This document shows, piece by piece, positions 22,408 through 33,263 of a DNA stretch of 64,000 bases; the first letter of the stretch is position 1, and each line of letters opens with the position of its first letter. The DNA lies in contig NW_026262701.1 in the NCBI RefSeq assembly GCF_021869535.1, positions 42,163,278 to 42,227,277 on the forward strand, written 5' to 3'. Position numbers and translations under genes: made by a program. Under the pieces are notes generated by a model, which was not told the DNA's origin, searched no databases, and saw only the letters and a list, made by a program, of their open reading frames with translations. The stretch is from Mytilus californianus (Eukaryota > Mollusca > Bivalvia > Mytilida > Mytilidae).

Positions 22408-23039
22408 GTGATTACAGTTTATTTTTTTTATTACAGCAACTGTATTCCAAGAGTTTGATGGCCGATAATGTATTACAGGATTTTATCATTCAAGCAACAT
22501 CTTAGAAGGATATGTGCAACTGTATGAAGGAAGCCTTGGGTACAAATAGCAATTACAGCAATTACATGCAGGAGAGAACTCTTAAACATTAATAACAGAC
22601 ATGTAGTCATTATATGGGAGTGGTGTATTCAAGAAATCTAAAACACATGGAATAAATATTGTGTATATTTTTTCAACAAGTACTCTCAGAATATAATACA
22701 ATTCAAATTCAAATTATTGTGCCAACATGACAATTACACTCTAAAAATGGAAAATGAATGTTTTAAACTGAATTTTATATAAATATTTGAAATAACAAGA
22801 ATTTTTAGTTTATTGTGCAGGCAAACTTTGAGATCTTCTAATGGTATATGCCTGTTGTTTGTCAACATTTGTTTTCTTTTTGCCTTAACCTTAAGATTGG
22901 TGTTAAAATATAAAACTGAAATACATATATGAAATAAGAAGGAAATATTAATGGTTGTAAATAACAGCAAGACTTTCAATATGGTATATCAAAATATATT
23001 TCACAGAACTTTCTATTTCAGTTTATTAATACAATGAGA
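22408..23039. other. No confirmed feature; possible terminal exon at 22437-22505
   Basis: After a pyrimidine-rich tract ending TTATTACAG (22436), 22 codons (LYSKSLMADNVLQDF within) run to TAG at 22503-22505, and AATAAA lies at 22651-22656. This is an acceptor, last codons, stop and poly(A) signal in plausible order, but the peptide is unrecognised and no upstream exon was found. The rest is AT-rich without features. Confidence 0.2.
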
Positions 23040-23310
23040 TATGAGGTATAAATAAATCAGACAGCTACACAACAAAAACACATGAAAGACATTAAGATGC
23101 TAACATACAGTCCTCAACAATGAACAGGTGTCTAAACAATGTCATGATCTACTTAATTAACCAGAGTCTATACCAATCAAAGAGCTGCCATCAACACCAA
23201 ATTCTTTAAATATTTTTTTTCATTAGGATGAGACTTTAGACAACCACTGAAAAGGTTCCTGGCTTGAAACAGGCACATGAATATGTGATATGTGGCAGGG
23301 TGAACTACTT
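23040..23310 (+). repeat. Diverged R1 fragment including its 3' half
   Basis: Words 'cagtcctcaacaatgaacagg', 'acaaccactgaaaaggttcctgg' and 'acaggcacatgaatatgtgatatgtggcagggt' match the better copy at 36.3-36.5 kb. Confidence 0.6.
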
Positions 23311-23829
23311 TTTTTCTTCCAAACTTTCAAAAGAAAAATTGGCATCTTTTGCAAGTAAGACAATTTCCATAATGTGATTGGATTGTCTCATGACTGATAA
23401 CCACAAAATGACTTGTACATACATATTAAAAATGAAATATACATTAGTGCATACATATTCTATAAATGAATCACCAATCCTTACATCACTTTTAAAAAAA
23501 AGTATTGAGACTTGAACATAACCGAAAAAAATTCTAGGAGTGAACTAAGGTGACCTGGATATTTGCTTGCCTTCTTTGTTTTATTGCATCTTATCTCTTG
23601 CATTGGAGATATTGTGAGTTGGGAGTTGATAGATAAATATTTTTTGTATTGTTTAGGATCAAGAAAGTAAAATATAATGGAAGTACGAACACATAGTCAA
23701 GACCAAGAAGAATATTTATATTTATATATATCAAAATAGAATGTGTACTAGATTAGCATTAACTTATCTAAAATATGCTCAAATACTGTGAATTTGTGTG
23801 ATTGATGCTCAATTCACCTTAATTTCATT
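23311..23829. other. No recognised feature
   Basis: AT-rich; no frame, palindrome or repeat noticed. Confidence 0.4.
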
Positions 23830-24325
23830 TTAGAAAAATTAACATGAAAGCTTGATTCACGTTAGTTTCACATGAAAAATTTAACATTAATTGCACGAGA
23901 GTTTCATGTATAAGCTTGTCTGAGATGAATCTTACATGAAATTTACGTGAACAAAATTTGCCTGTGTTTGCCAGAGAAAACACATGTATAACGCATGTGT
24001 TAGAAAAATGTGTTACAAATTGCATGTAATTCACATGAGAACTGAAATACATGTCAACAATCATGGTAATTGGACAAATAGGAGGACATTTTGAAAAATA
24101 TTTAATACAGGCACCATGCCTTTTACATGTAGTAATCACGCATGTATCACAGGTGTATTTCCTTACGCATGTAATTCACATGTGAAACGCATGATCACAT
24201 GTGTGTATCATGCGTATCACATGTGTTTTTCACACATGCGTGGCATGAAACGTCTCTTTCACATGCGTGTGACACACATGTGAAACGCATGTGTCACGCA
24301 TGTTCACATGCGTGGCATTTTTGCC
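23830..24325. mobile_element. Element-like array of CACATGYGTG words
   Basis: From 24125 to 24320 the word CACATG/CATGTG or GCATGTG/CACGCATG occurs about twenty times in both orientations. From 23830 to 24060 a sparser set of TTCACATGAAA-type words occurs. The right end is GGCATTTTTGCCAGTGTAC. No matching left terminus was found. The two frames on it (104 and 89 codons) are repeat artefacts rich in His and Cys. Confidence 0.55.
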
Positions 24326-24383
24326 AGTGTACACCCTTTGGTTTTCTTTTATTTCCTTTTCTTTTATATTACTTATTCATTTT

Positions 24384-25535
24384 TTCGTCGAGCCTGCGAC
24401 TTCTGTCGCAGAAAGCTCGACATAGGGATAGTGATCGACCGGCGGCGGCGTTTACTTACTACTTTTAAAAAGCTTTATATTTAAGAAGGTGGAAGACCTG
24501 GATGCTTCATACTTTGTATATAGATGCCTTATGTTGTGAAGTTTCCGTCTGTCATATGTCCGTTGTCCTTGACCTCATTTTCATGGTTCAGAAACTACTT
24601 GAAAAACATATAATAGGATAACTATATTTAGTATGTGCGTGCCTTGCAAGGTCCGCATGCCTGTCAGACAGTTTTCATCTAACCTCGACCTCATTTCATG
24701 GCTCAGTGAACAAGGTTAAGTTTTCATGGTCAACTCCATATCTCAGATTCTATAAGCAATAGGTCTACTATATTTGGTGTATGGAATGATTGTAAGGTGT
24801 ACATGTCCAACTGTCAGGTGTCATCTGACCTTGACCTCATTTTCGTGGTTGAGTGGTGAAAGTTAAGTTTTTGTGTTTTGTCTGGTTTCCTAATACTATA
24901 TGCAATAGGTCAACTATATTTGGTGTATGGAAAGATTTTACGATGTATATGTCAGTCTGGCAGGTCTTATTTGACCTTGATCTCATTTTCACGGTTCATT
25001 GCTCGGTGTTAAGCTTTTATGTTTTGGTCTTGTTTTCGTTAACTATAAGAAATAGGTCAACTATATTTGGTGTATGGAATGATTGTAAGGTGATTATGTC
25101 TGTCTGGCAGGTATCATATGACCTTGACCTCATTTTCATGGTTTATTGGTCAATGTTAAGTTTTCATGGTTAAGTTCGTTTCTTAGATACTATAAGCAAT
25201 ATGTCAACTATATTTAATGCATAGATTGATTGTAAGGTGTACATGTCTGCCTGGCATGGTTCTTCTGACCTTGACTTAATTTTTATGGTTCATTGGTCAA
25301 TGTTAAGTTTTCCTGGTTAAATTCGTTTCTAAGAAACTATAAGCAATAGGTCAACTTTATTTGGTGTATGGAATGATTGTAAGGTGTATTTCCGGTTTTG
25401 TTCATCTGACCTTGACCTCATTTTCTTGGATCATGTTAAGTTTATACGATACTTGTAGTAAAGCTTTATATTAAGAACTATCAACATAAAATCAATGGTC
25501 AGTAAAGCCGGCGAGACATTTCAGCGTGTGCACTC
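24384..25535 (+). mobile_element. Family-A element, six ~146-bp tandem units with terminal hairpin
   Basis: The left hairpin is GTCGAGCCTGCGAC...GTCGCAGAAAGCTCGAC (24387-24422). Units carry GACCTTGACCTCATTTTC near 24829, 24974, 25120, 25268 and 25410 plus earlier diverged ones. The right end is CAGCGTGTGCACTCTTGTTT. The 106-codon plus frame (24853-25173) tracks two units and is not a gene. Confidence 0.8.
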
Positions 25536-26550
25536 TTGTTTTATGTACATATAAAACCTTATACTAATTATTTTTTTAAATTCACATACACATATTTAGG
25601 CCTATTTGGGTTTATACAAAATATTTTGGCTACTAAATTCACATACACAATTTGGCATATCAAATTTCTCTACTCTTTACTTGGCTGCTGGTATACCATG
25701 ACAAAGTTGCGCTGCCGCTCGCTGTCGTTTGCTTGGCATTTTCTCCTGTTCCGGCTTTTGTTGGCTCCTATTTTAATTTTTTTTTAAAATCTTTTTTTGT
25801 TCTTTATTTAAAATTTTAACTTTTTATTTTCTTTTATTTATTTAAGTTTATTATTTTATTTATCAAAATATTGTTAATTTTACATTTTATTCATGTTATG
25901 TTTTTTTCTTTTTGTCACTCAAAATTATATCAATTACCATAATGTGAACATAAATGATTTAAATGCACAAAAAGGCGCAAGCCAGGGCCGACATTACAAG
26001 ACCCTCATATGGGTAGTCAAGGTCATTAAACCCCCCCTCGTCATCGTCGTCAATTGTTCTGTAAATTTCTTATAACTTTATGATTGTTATTACAGGGTGT
26101 TTTACGTGACTGATTAATAAATACCCTGAACCCTAGCAAAGCGACTTGACTTTTATAGTATGAAGCCTCCAAAAGTTAGCTATTACACATACATCAAATT
26201 AAATACCACGGCGACTTGGCCTTCATCTTTCATAGCATGGTGATTTTACCTAGAATTGCCATAACAACGACAAAAAAAATTCTAAAAAATGTGCGCATGG
26301 TCAACGCTTTTATAATGTACAACCCTATAAAATTACTAAAAGAAGCATTCGATACTTATAAATACATTTTTTTGCTAGGATCATGAAAACACGATTTCTA
26401 TCCAGTTTTTATTTCATTTACCTGTGCACTTTATTGTGGAAGCTCGTGTCATCATGAATGTTGATCAATTTTACATTTCATTTTGAAATGAATGTTAATT
26501 TGCTGTTAGCCAATCAAAATAACGTATCATAATGAACCATACATGCAATG

Positions 26551-26552
<2 letters not shown>
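25536..26552. other. No recognised feature
   Basis: AT-rich with T-rich tracts (25780-25920). Short frames only. Confidence 0.4.

Positions 26553-26594
<42 letters not shown>
26553..26594. repeat. (AT)n microsatellite
   Basis: About 20 consecutive AT dinucleotides. Confidence 0.95.
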
Positions 26595-26596
<2 letters not shown>

Positions 26597-26790
26597 AGGT
26601 AGGTTCTGCAAGGTGGAACGGGACGACCGGAATGAAGAACGGGAATTTTAACTGCCACTGGAAAATAAAGGTGTGTTTGATAGGGGAAGGCATTTTGTCT
26701 TACATGATGCCACATACGGACCCCTCGGAGTTGTTGCAAGAGTTCTACAACGCACATAGAGCGTGGCATTCACCATACACAAGACAAACA
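26595..26790. other. GC-richer block, possibly old repeat
   Basis: Composition is more balanced than the flanks. The minus frame (26554-26769) extends into the microsatellite and ends in an alternating Tyr-Ile tail, so it is not a real protein. The block reads like a dispersed element fragment, but the family is not identified. Confidence 0.3.
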
Positions 26791-27005
26791 CTGTAGTATA
26801 ATTTTTGAATAATGTCTTTATTGGAACTTACATTGATTTTGTTTTTATAAATTAAACATAATTATATTTTTAAAACGTTTATACTTATTGGCAACCATAT
26901 CTCCTTATTCTATTATATAGTGACTTGTTTCTTATTATGCTAGATATTGAGACACTGTTAACTGTTACAGAGTGACTTCAGTTTTGTACTTTAACTCCTC
27001 TAGGT

Positions 27006-27110
27006 AATGTCAGTGGCGGATCCAGAATTTTTCATAAGGGGGGCCCGCTCCAGTCATGCTTCAGTGATTCCCTATATAATCAACCAAATTTTTCCCACGA
27101 AACATTTCTT
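27006..27110 (+). mobile_element. Partial CAGTGGCGGATCCAG MITE, 3' of the C1q exon
   Basis: It starts GTCAGTGGCGGATCCAGAA and follows the 47.7/48.4 kb copies closely through 'ccctatataatcaaccaaattttt', then stops without the right terminal repeat. Confidence 0.75.
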
Positions 27111-27495
27111 ATTGTGTTTACTGTCTTTTAACAAACACAGTTAAAAATTTAAAATGTGTATGACAAACGAAATGATTTGTCAACTTTTCATTCTTTATTA
27201 TAACATACAACCAGCATATGGTGTTTTTGTATCTTGGTGAATATGATATGAGAGAGCATGTTCTCTTTAAAAAATTAGTATAGTGTTATTCAAGACTATA
27301 AAAACAGGATTATCGGGAAGGGAAATGACTGAAATAATATCTTCGAACTTTAGCATGAATAGCAGAGTTGCTTACCCTTTAGACCCTGATCTGAATTGCA
27401 ATCACATCTGTGTTTGTTTCTTTCAACTTTGACTTGACTTCGGAAACTGCTATTTTAATTTTGTAATGCATACAAACAATCTTAATGAGGAGAAC

Positions 27496-27501
27496 TTTAT
27501 T
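27496..27501 (-). terminator. Candidate poly(A) signal of the C1q gene
   Basis: AATAAA on the minus strand, about 190 bp beyond the C1q stop codon. It is the nearest canonical hexamer downstream of the stop. Confidence 0.45.
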
Positions 27502-27686
27502 AACTTCAAATGAGTCCAATCCGGAGTGAAGCAGATAACCCATAAAAAAGACATACAATATACAGTACTACATATAGTATACAAAAGTATATGGAATATA
27601 AAACAAACCATCTGTCTAAAATCAGTTTATATTCAGCGATATCGAGAAGGTGAATAACATCATCAATTCAAATACTTCATCAGGTA

Positions 27687-28147
27687 TTATTGATACAATT
27701 TCCATCCGGAGAATGTTGTTCTGGTATGACTATCCACGCTCAAGATTTTACCCTGGTGGTCATAATTATTCCTGATGTAAACTTCCGTGCCTTCAGGTAC
27801 GTATTTGATGACAAAACCTGTTGAGCATGCGTCATCATCTAAAGTTTCCGTATCTGTATGCAATACGCCAATTACGGAATTGCCAGTCATTAATTCTGTA
27901 CCGTATTCTCCGTATTTCAAAGAAGGAACGATGTCAATAGTACGCGAATCAACGCAAAAGGTCAAAGTGAACCCGTAAACACCAGAGGAAGGAGCTGTAA
28001 ACTTTCCTGTACTGGTACTATATCCAACACCGTAATTTGCTTCTGTTTTGTCGAATATAATTATGTCTCCGATAGCCATGGAAGCACTTTGTGAATTTGC
28101 ACTGTCTTCTGATATGTAAGATGAAAATGCAACTTTGCAAGAACAAC
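27687..28147 (-). CDS. C1q-domain-containing protein, terminal exon
   Basis: The exon encodes 152 residues and is nearly all one C1q globular domain. The domain starts at VAFSSYIS (residues 5-12), which matches the family's first beta strand. It continues with IIIFDK (28-33), GKFTAPSSGVYGF (the most conserved C1q block), FVIKYVPEGTEVYI, and ends SGWKLYQ plus stop, matching the family's C-terminal 'F.G..L' strand. The 130-codon frame starting at Met-23 is therefore not the true start: the domain extends upstream to a strong acceptor (TTTGTTTTCTTTCAG, ending 28148), and the exon enters in phase 1 (first two bases finish a codon). Two cysteines lie just after the splice site (CSCK). Mussel C1q-domain proteins are usually secreted pattern-recognition lectins forming trimers; a signal-peptide exon should lie at higher coordinates but was not found with confidence. 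No collagen repeat is present in this exon. The frame is intact. Confidence 0.93.
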
Positions 28148-30249
28148 CTGAAAGAAAACAAAGATTTCATCATATAATATAATTCAATGTACATTAAAAC
28201 GTCCTAACTACCGTATTGATATATATATAATTTCTGGTACTTCCTGTTTGAATATCCTGCTGAAATGTCTTCCAAAAGATCTATCTCTTGGCAAAATATT
28301 GTGGACAAACATTGAATAAGAATACTCCAAATCAAATTATTTTATCTCGTTTTTTTTGTCCCTTTTAAATGACTTTTTTTTCTCGGTTTTCTAACTGTGT
28401 TGATGTATTTACAGAAGAGAAATCTAAGTTTATTGCATTCTCTACTGGAAAAAGTCGCGTATATGAAACGCTCGAAAATCAGTCGGTTAACAGTACCTTA
28501 CGGAATAGGACAAAGCGGTAAGTCCTTCTGAAGCGATGGGGAACTGACTATACAACAAACAAAACTGTAAAATATGAGAAAAATGTAATCAATTTCTTGA
28601 AAAAATATAAAACACATCATAGGTTATAAGAATATAAAGCTCATTCAGTTCTCATGAATATTGTAATTACTTGTATTAATTTTGAAAACAAAATCCACTG
28701 CTGCACATGGACAAAAAAGCTTTTTATTTCAGAAGGAAAATTCGTTAAAGGCAATATTTCAATTTTAATTTAAGGCATTATTGAATTTTATTTCTCGTTG
28801 GTCCAAATAATTTGTTATTGTAAAAAATATATGACCTTCAATGAATCTGAAGTTGTGCGATGGCGTAGAATTTACGGACTACTTTTTTGTTTTTAAAACA
28901 CATTACCGAAAAACCTTACCCTTTCACAAACTTATCACTGGCTTTCACGATGTCTTACTTGCTATAAAGTCACTATTACTACCAAATGATTGTAATTCGG
29001 ATAGAGGTTACATTGCATAGTATGAACTGTTGTAAAAACAGCCATAAGTATCAGATAACATAAGCCAGAAGTATATCAGATAAAGGAATTCCTCATTTGT
29101 GCGGAGAAGAATTAATACACGTCAATTTTCATGTGGGTACCTCGTAAGCCCAAAAACAGTCGAAAAGAAGCTATATCTTTTGCATAATCACGTCCGCTGC
29201 GGGATCATTGATCGATTGATCAAATATATGTGTTATAGTACCCTAATTTTGTTGTCTTTTGTTATACAATTTTTTGCGTGAACCCCCTGTTACATTGGTG
29301 AGTTTTGGAAGTGTCTATGGGCCATTCGATATCCTCGAACGTCATTGATCATTTATACAGGTAGTTATCTATGTCTTTGATACGGTCCCTCTATGGTTAG
29401 GCTACCACGTGACACTGTAGATTTCAACAATAAAAGTTTATTTGTAGATTGGATAGTAAAACAATAAGACTAGGTTGCAGTCAAAAATCATTTATATGTT
29501 AGAACCTATTTGCCTTTTGACAAAACATCTGTGTTTTTAATAATGCGAATGTTTAGTAAATATCAAGTATAATGATAACGCAATTATTTAATTCATGCTT
29601 TGAGACGGTCCCTGTACGCGTTGTGTATGTAGTATTTAACACAGCGTGCTGTTGTGCATTGTGACAATAAACCTGGGAATAATTATTGATATATAATGTA
29701 AACTTTCTGAACGTTTATCATTTGATATTTTGTATTTCAATCATAGCATGGGAAAATGTCGGAAAGCATGAAGAAAACGATATTTCTGTTATAAATATTT
29801 ATCTTTGGTCGGAAACGCAGTGGTAGGAAAGCAGAAAGATAATTAAACAAAAGTATTTTTCTGTCAAAAATATCTAATTTCATTAATAGATACTACCAGA
29901 CCAAGAGAATATTCATTATTAAGTTTAAACTGAGACTGAATTTATTCTTAATAGAATATAATTAAAATTGTCATATATACGTGCATTATGTCTCACAGGT
30001 TTGAACAGTCATTACATTTATGAAATTATATGCAACGTGTGAGCAACCATGAGAAAGGATGCGTACCCAAAGTTAGCTAAATATTTAAATTTTAAACGGT
30101 CGTGAATGAAAAAATACTTGCATGGTTTCAATTTACAAGGATTTTCAATCCTGGGATCTCACAAAAAACGTAATTAATATTTTACAATAATCACAACAAA
30201 ATTTAATTACTATGTTAATTATTCTATATTGTTTTAGTATGGATTTATA
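28148..30249. other. Probable C1q intron/upstream region, no confirmed feature
   Basis: No repeat recognised. On the minus strand a frame starting at 28620 reads MMCFIFF...FLIFYSFVCCIVSS, with a signal-peptide-like hydrophobic run, but no consensus donor in the phase required by the C1q exon follows it. It is only a weak candidate for the missing first exon. Confidence 0.3.
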
Positions 30250-30395
30250 AGTCTCGGCTCTCTTCAACTTTGTACTTTATTTGGCCTTTTTAACTTTTTT
30301 TGATTCGAGCGTCACTGATGAGTCTTTTGTAGACGAAACGCGCGTCTGGCCAATGTTAGACTTTAAGAAGAGATTGATTTGATAAATAAAATGTC
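30250..30395 (+). mobile_element. Hammerhead-bearing retrozyme-like unit, first copy
   Basis: It contains 'cttcaactttgtactttatttggc', an A/T-rich stretch and the ribozyme at 30306-30352. The same upstream text precedes the second, decayed copy at 31.03-31.12 kb in the same orientation, about 763 bp on. Hammerhead repeats in direct tandem are the hallmark of retrozymes and of hammerhead-carrying Penelope-like elements. No protein is encoded. Confidence 0.7.
30306..30352 (+). ncRNA. Type I hammerhead ribozyme, minimal stem III
   Basis: All core positions are present: CTGATGA (30315-30321), stem II GTC/GAC with a seven-base loop (30322-30334), GAAA (30335-30338), a two-base-pair stem III (CG..CG, loop of two) and GTC with cleavage expected after 30346. 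Stem I pairs GTCA (30311-30314) with TGGC (30347-30350); the next position is mismatched. Such short stem III versions are known from animal retrozymes and Penelope-like elements and usually act as dimers. Confidence 0.85.
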
Positions 30396-30934
30396 CATCC
30401 GTAAATGCTTGACGTTTGTGTTTATTGATATTATATTCTAAATTTTCGGAAATGTATGTTAATTATAAAATTTCAATTCTTTTTTTGTTTGTTTGTTTTA
30501 ATAGTTCAACCTTATAACATCTAAATATTTGCACTATGGTACGATTTTGAAAATTGTATTCAATGTGTTGACCAGTTTTCCTACACGTCTTGGTTCATTC
30601 ACATTACATATCACCTTGTTCACACGCACACTATCGGTTTGCGCGTTCACACAAATTCCGGATTAAATGGCAATGAATCCGGAGTCAAAACACTTGAGGT
30701 AGGTAGTTTGACATCCGAATTCAACTATTAGATTAATATATGTGATGACGCAAATGCGTATTCTTATCCAGAGTTTCAGTGTGTATGCTTTCTCTTTACT
30801 ATTTCTTGCGCAGAAAATACCATGTGCATGCATAAATCTTAATTTCGCTTGCGAATGCGAATTTTCGCTTTTCTTATCTAAATTCAGGACACGGCAGTAA
30901 GAGCTTGACATGTGACTTTCAAGCACGGTCATCA

Positions 30935-31160
30935 TCTATTACTTACGATTTTCTACCCCAGGAATAGATTACTCTAGATGTATTCGGCAAAACCTTTGTT
31001 TCGAAATTTTGGGTCCTGAATTCCTTTCAACTTCGTACTTTATTAGGCCTTTTAACTTTTTTTATTCGAGCGTCCGGCTGATGTTTCTTTGTAGACTTAA
31101 CTCGCGTCTGGCGTACAACATTTCAACCCTGGTATCTTTTTATATCTTCATATCTTTTTA
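30935..31160 (+). mobile_element. Second retrozyme-like unit with decayed hammerhead
   Basis: It has 'ccccaggaatagattac', 'ttttgggtcctgaatt', 'caacttcgtactttattagg' and then a hammerhead relic (31066-31117). The core reads CTGATGT instead of CTGATGA, and TTAA replaces the GAAA box, so self-cleavage should be lost. Stem I sequence (GAGCGTC / TCTGGCGT) is better kept than in the first copy. Confidence 0.65.
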
Positions 31161-31196
31161 TATGAATTGGTTCTTTTGAGAGTATTTTCAGGTATT

Positions 31197-31650
31197 AACA
31201 CTGGACACTTTTAATTTGCAAAACACTCATTTGCAAATCCGCCGCCGCCTCTCCTTACAGCTACAGTGTCGTGTATATAACCAAAATGTGCGGAATTACA
31301 TGGGATTCAATAAATTCATTGCTTTTCTGCTGTTATTATTATATATATTTTGTAATTTGATTTAGAAAAACATGGGATTTTCAATATCCCATGGGATAAG
31401 GCAAATCCCATGGGATTGACCATTATCCCATGGGATTTTGGTTAAATCCCATAGGATTTTTTGGGGTCCCATGGGATAATTGTAGTCCCATGGGATATTT
31501 GTTGTCCCATGGGACAAACAAAATCCCATGGGACTATAATTATCCCATGGGATTTTTAATATCCCATGGGACAAAATAAAATCCTATGAGATTCAAAATA
31601 TAAATATACAGTAATGTGTATGTTATAATGAATTCTGTGGTAGTAAATTG
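31197..31650. mobile_element. Element with CCCATGGGAT palindrome array, copy 1
   Basis: An array of about eleven CCCATGGGA words spaced about 20 bp (31370-31600) is flanked by unique arms (AACACTGGACACTTTTAATT on one side, GTATGTTATAATGAATTCTG on the other). A near-identical copy lies inverted at 61430-61886. Frames crossing the array on either strand encode HGIxxIPWDxxxPMG-like repeats and are artefacts of the palindromic word. Non-coding; termini not defined. Confidence 0.85.
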
Positions 31651-32269
31651 TTTTAAGATGAATCTTTTTAGTTGTATATCTTTTTTTCCTTGGAAATGTT
31701 AATGCAATTATATTGTTCTATAACTGATCAAAACTAAACTTTTAAACAACAAAGTAGATAATGTAAGTATCAATATATGTTTATTTATGAATTCTAGAAT
31801 ACTTTTTTGAAACACAATTTTTCCCATTTGAAATCAATGAAAACTCTTTTATTAGGCTTAACATACTAGTAGCTTTTTACATAAATCTATTTTTTTTCAG
31901 GATATCCCTCCACCCAAAAAATTAATAGTTTCTTATCATCCAGCATTGTGTGATCGTAATGTATAGTCCACTTTTTGGCCATTCAGCACAGAACATTGTC
32001 ATTATTGTGGTTTTAATATCTTTTGACTTGAGATATTTAATAGAACTTCAATTCATTGACTGAGTGATGAAAATAATAACTGATCTGACTTTTGTCTTTG
32101 AATTTATTCTGGTCTTGTTTCTGTGTTTTCTCCTTTTATTCTAATTGATGAATTTCAATCCTTCTGAAAAAGAACCAATAAAATCCGAAGTTATGGATAA
32201 TAAAAAATTGTTTGCATACTTGTAGCAATAACATATGATTTTCAATAAAAATAGCTATGCTACTGATTG
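31651..32269. other. No recognised feature
   Basis: AT-rich, short frames only. Confidence 0.4.
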
Positions 32270-32375
32270 TTGAAGGTTGTCCAGTGTCATCAGTTGCTAA
32301 CCTCCTACATTCTTTGGTCTCTGATGGAGAGTTGTCAAATTAGCAATATACCACATCTTCCTATTTTAATATTAT
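32270..32375 (-). repeat. R1 fragment, reversed
   Basis: The complement reads 'gaagatgtggtatattgctaatttgacaactctccatcagagaccaaagaatg', a diverged R1 head. Confidence 0.65.
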
Positions 32376-33263
32376 ATAACAATCAATTTACGTATTCTTC
32401 TTTATAACATTTGGGTATTTTCCCCAGTTATATATATATATATAGATCAATGTTAAAACTTTAGGCAATTACAATAACATTGAATCAACATTCCATTTTT
32501 CACAAGAATTTGCAATATATTATACAAAACGCCAACAAACATACATATTTAAGCTTCTGAAGTTCTGAAAGAGTTCCACTTGTGTTTTATTTCAATGAGA
32601 AAATACCTTGAATTCTTTGGACATGTTGGAAATTATAACATTGATACAAAAAATTATATTGGTTTTTTTTCTTATTTTTGTGTTGTTCGGTTGCTGTCTC
32701 ATTTTTATATATATGGTTATACATATATCCTAAATCTTCTTTTTTTAATACTTAAATATTAATAGTAAAAATGGGATATTTTTTATTTTGATAATCTCAA
32801 AACATTATTATTCTATCAAATAACTTATTTTCAAGTTCACAAAACACCAATGTGTCAGATATTAATTTTAAGACATGTATAAACATGATCAACAAGCAGT
32901 TGACAGGATGTCATGCAAAAATCTCACTAATATTAAACTTTCACAAAAACTCCATACTCAGCGAGTACTATTAAAGTTCTTAGTACAGGACAAATTCCTA
33001 GTACAGGATACCATGCCTGGCAAACACTACCATGTGTCAATGTCTAGTCAATCATGTAATCAGGCTCAAAATCTTAGTTTGGCACTGAATTTAAAAGTTC
33101 ATCACATAATGAACATGTGTATGAAATTCAACTTCATGGTAAGCTATGTACCTTAACCTAAAAATTTAACCTAAGAATGTACTATAACTTCACATTATGA
33201 CATTTCTATGTTCAGTGATCCATAAAATCAGGGTAAAAACAGTTAATGTGGTGTATAATGTAT
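32376..33263. other. No recognised feature
   Basis: AT-rich. The 93-codon plus frame (32875-33156) contains a short internal duplication (KFLVQD twice) but no domain or splice context. Confidence 0.4.

Noticed and set aside
24853..25173. 106-codon plus frame
   Set aside because: It contains two copies of the family-A tandem unit; the protein repeat is a by-product of DNA repeats.
31362..31574. Repetitive IPWD/PMG peptide frames on both strands (also 61504-61721)
   Set aside because: The CCCATGGGAT palindrome reads the same on both strands, so open frames arise automatically. There is no start context, and the element is non-coding.
31370..31600. CRISPR-like spacing of repeats
   Set aside because: The repeated unit is a 10-12-bp palindrome with ~10-bp AT spacers in a eukaryotic genome; there are no long unique spacers and no cas genes.
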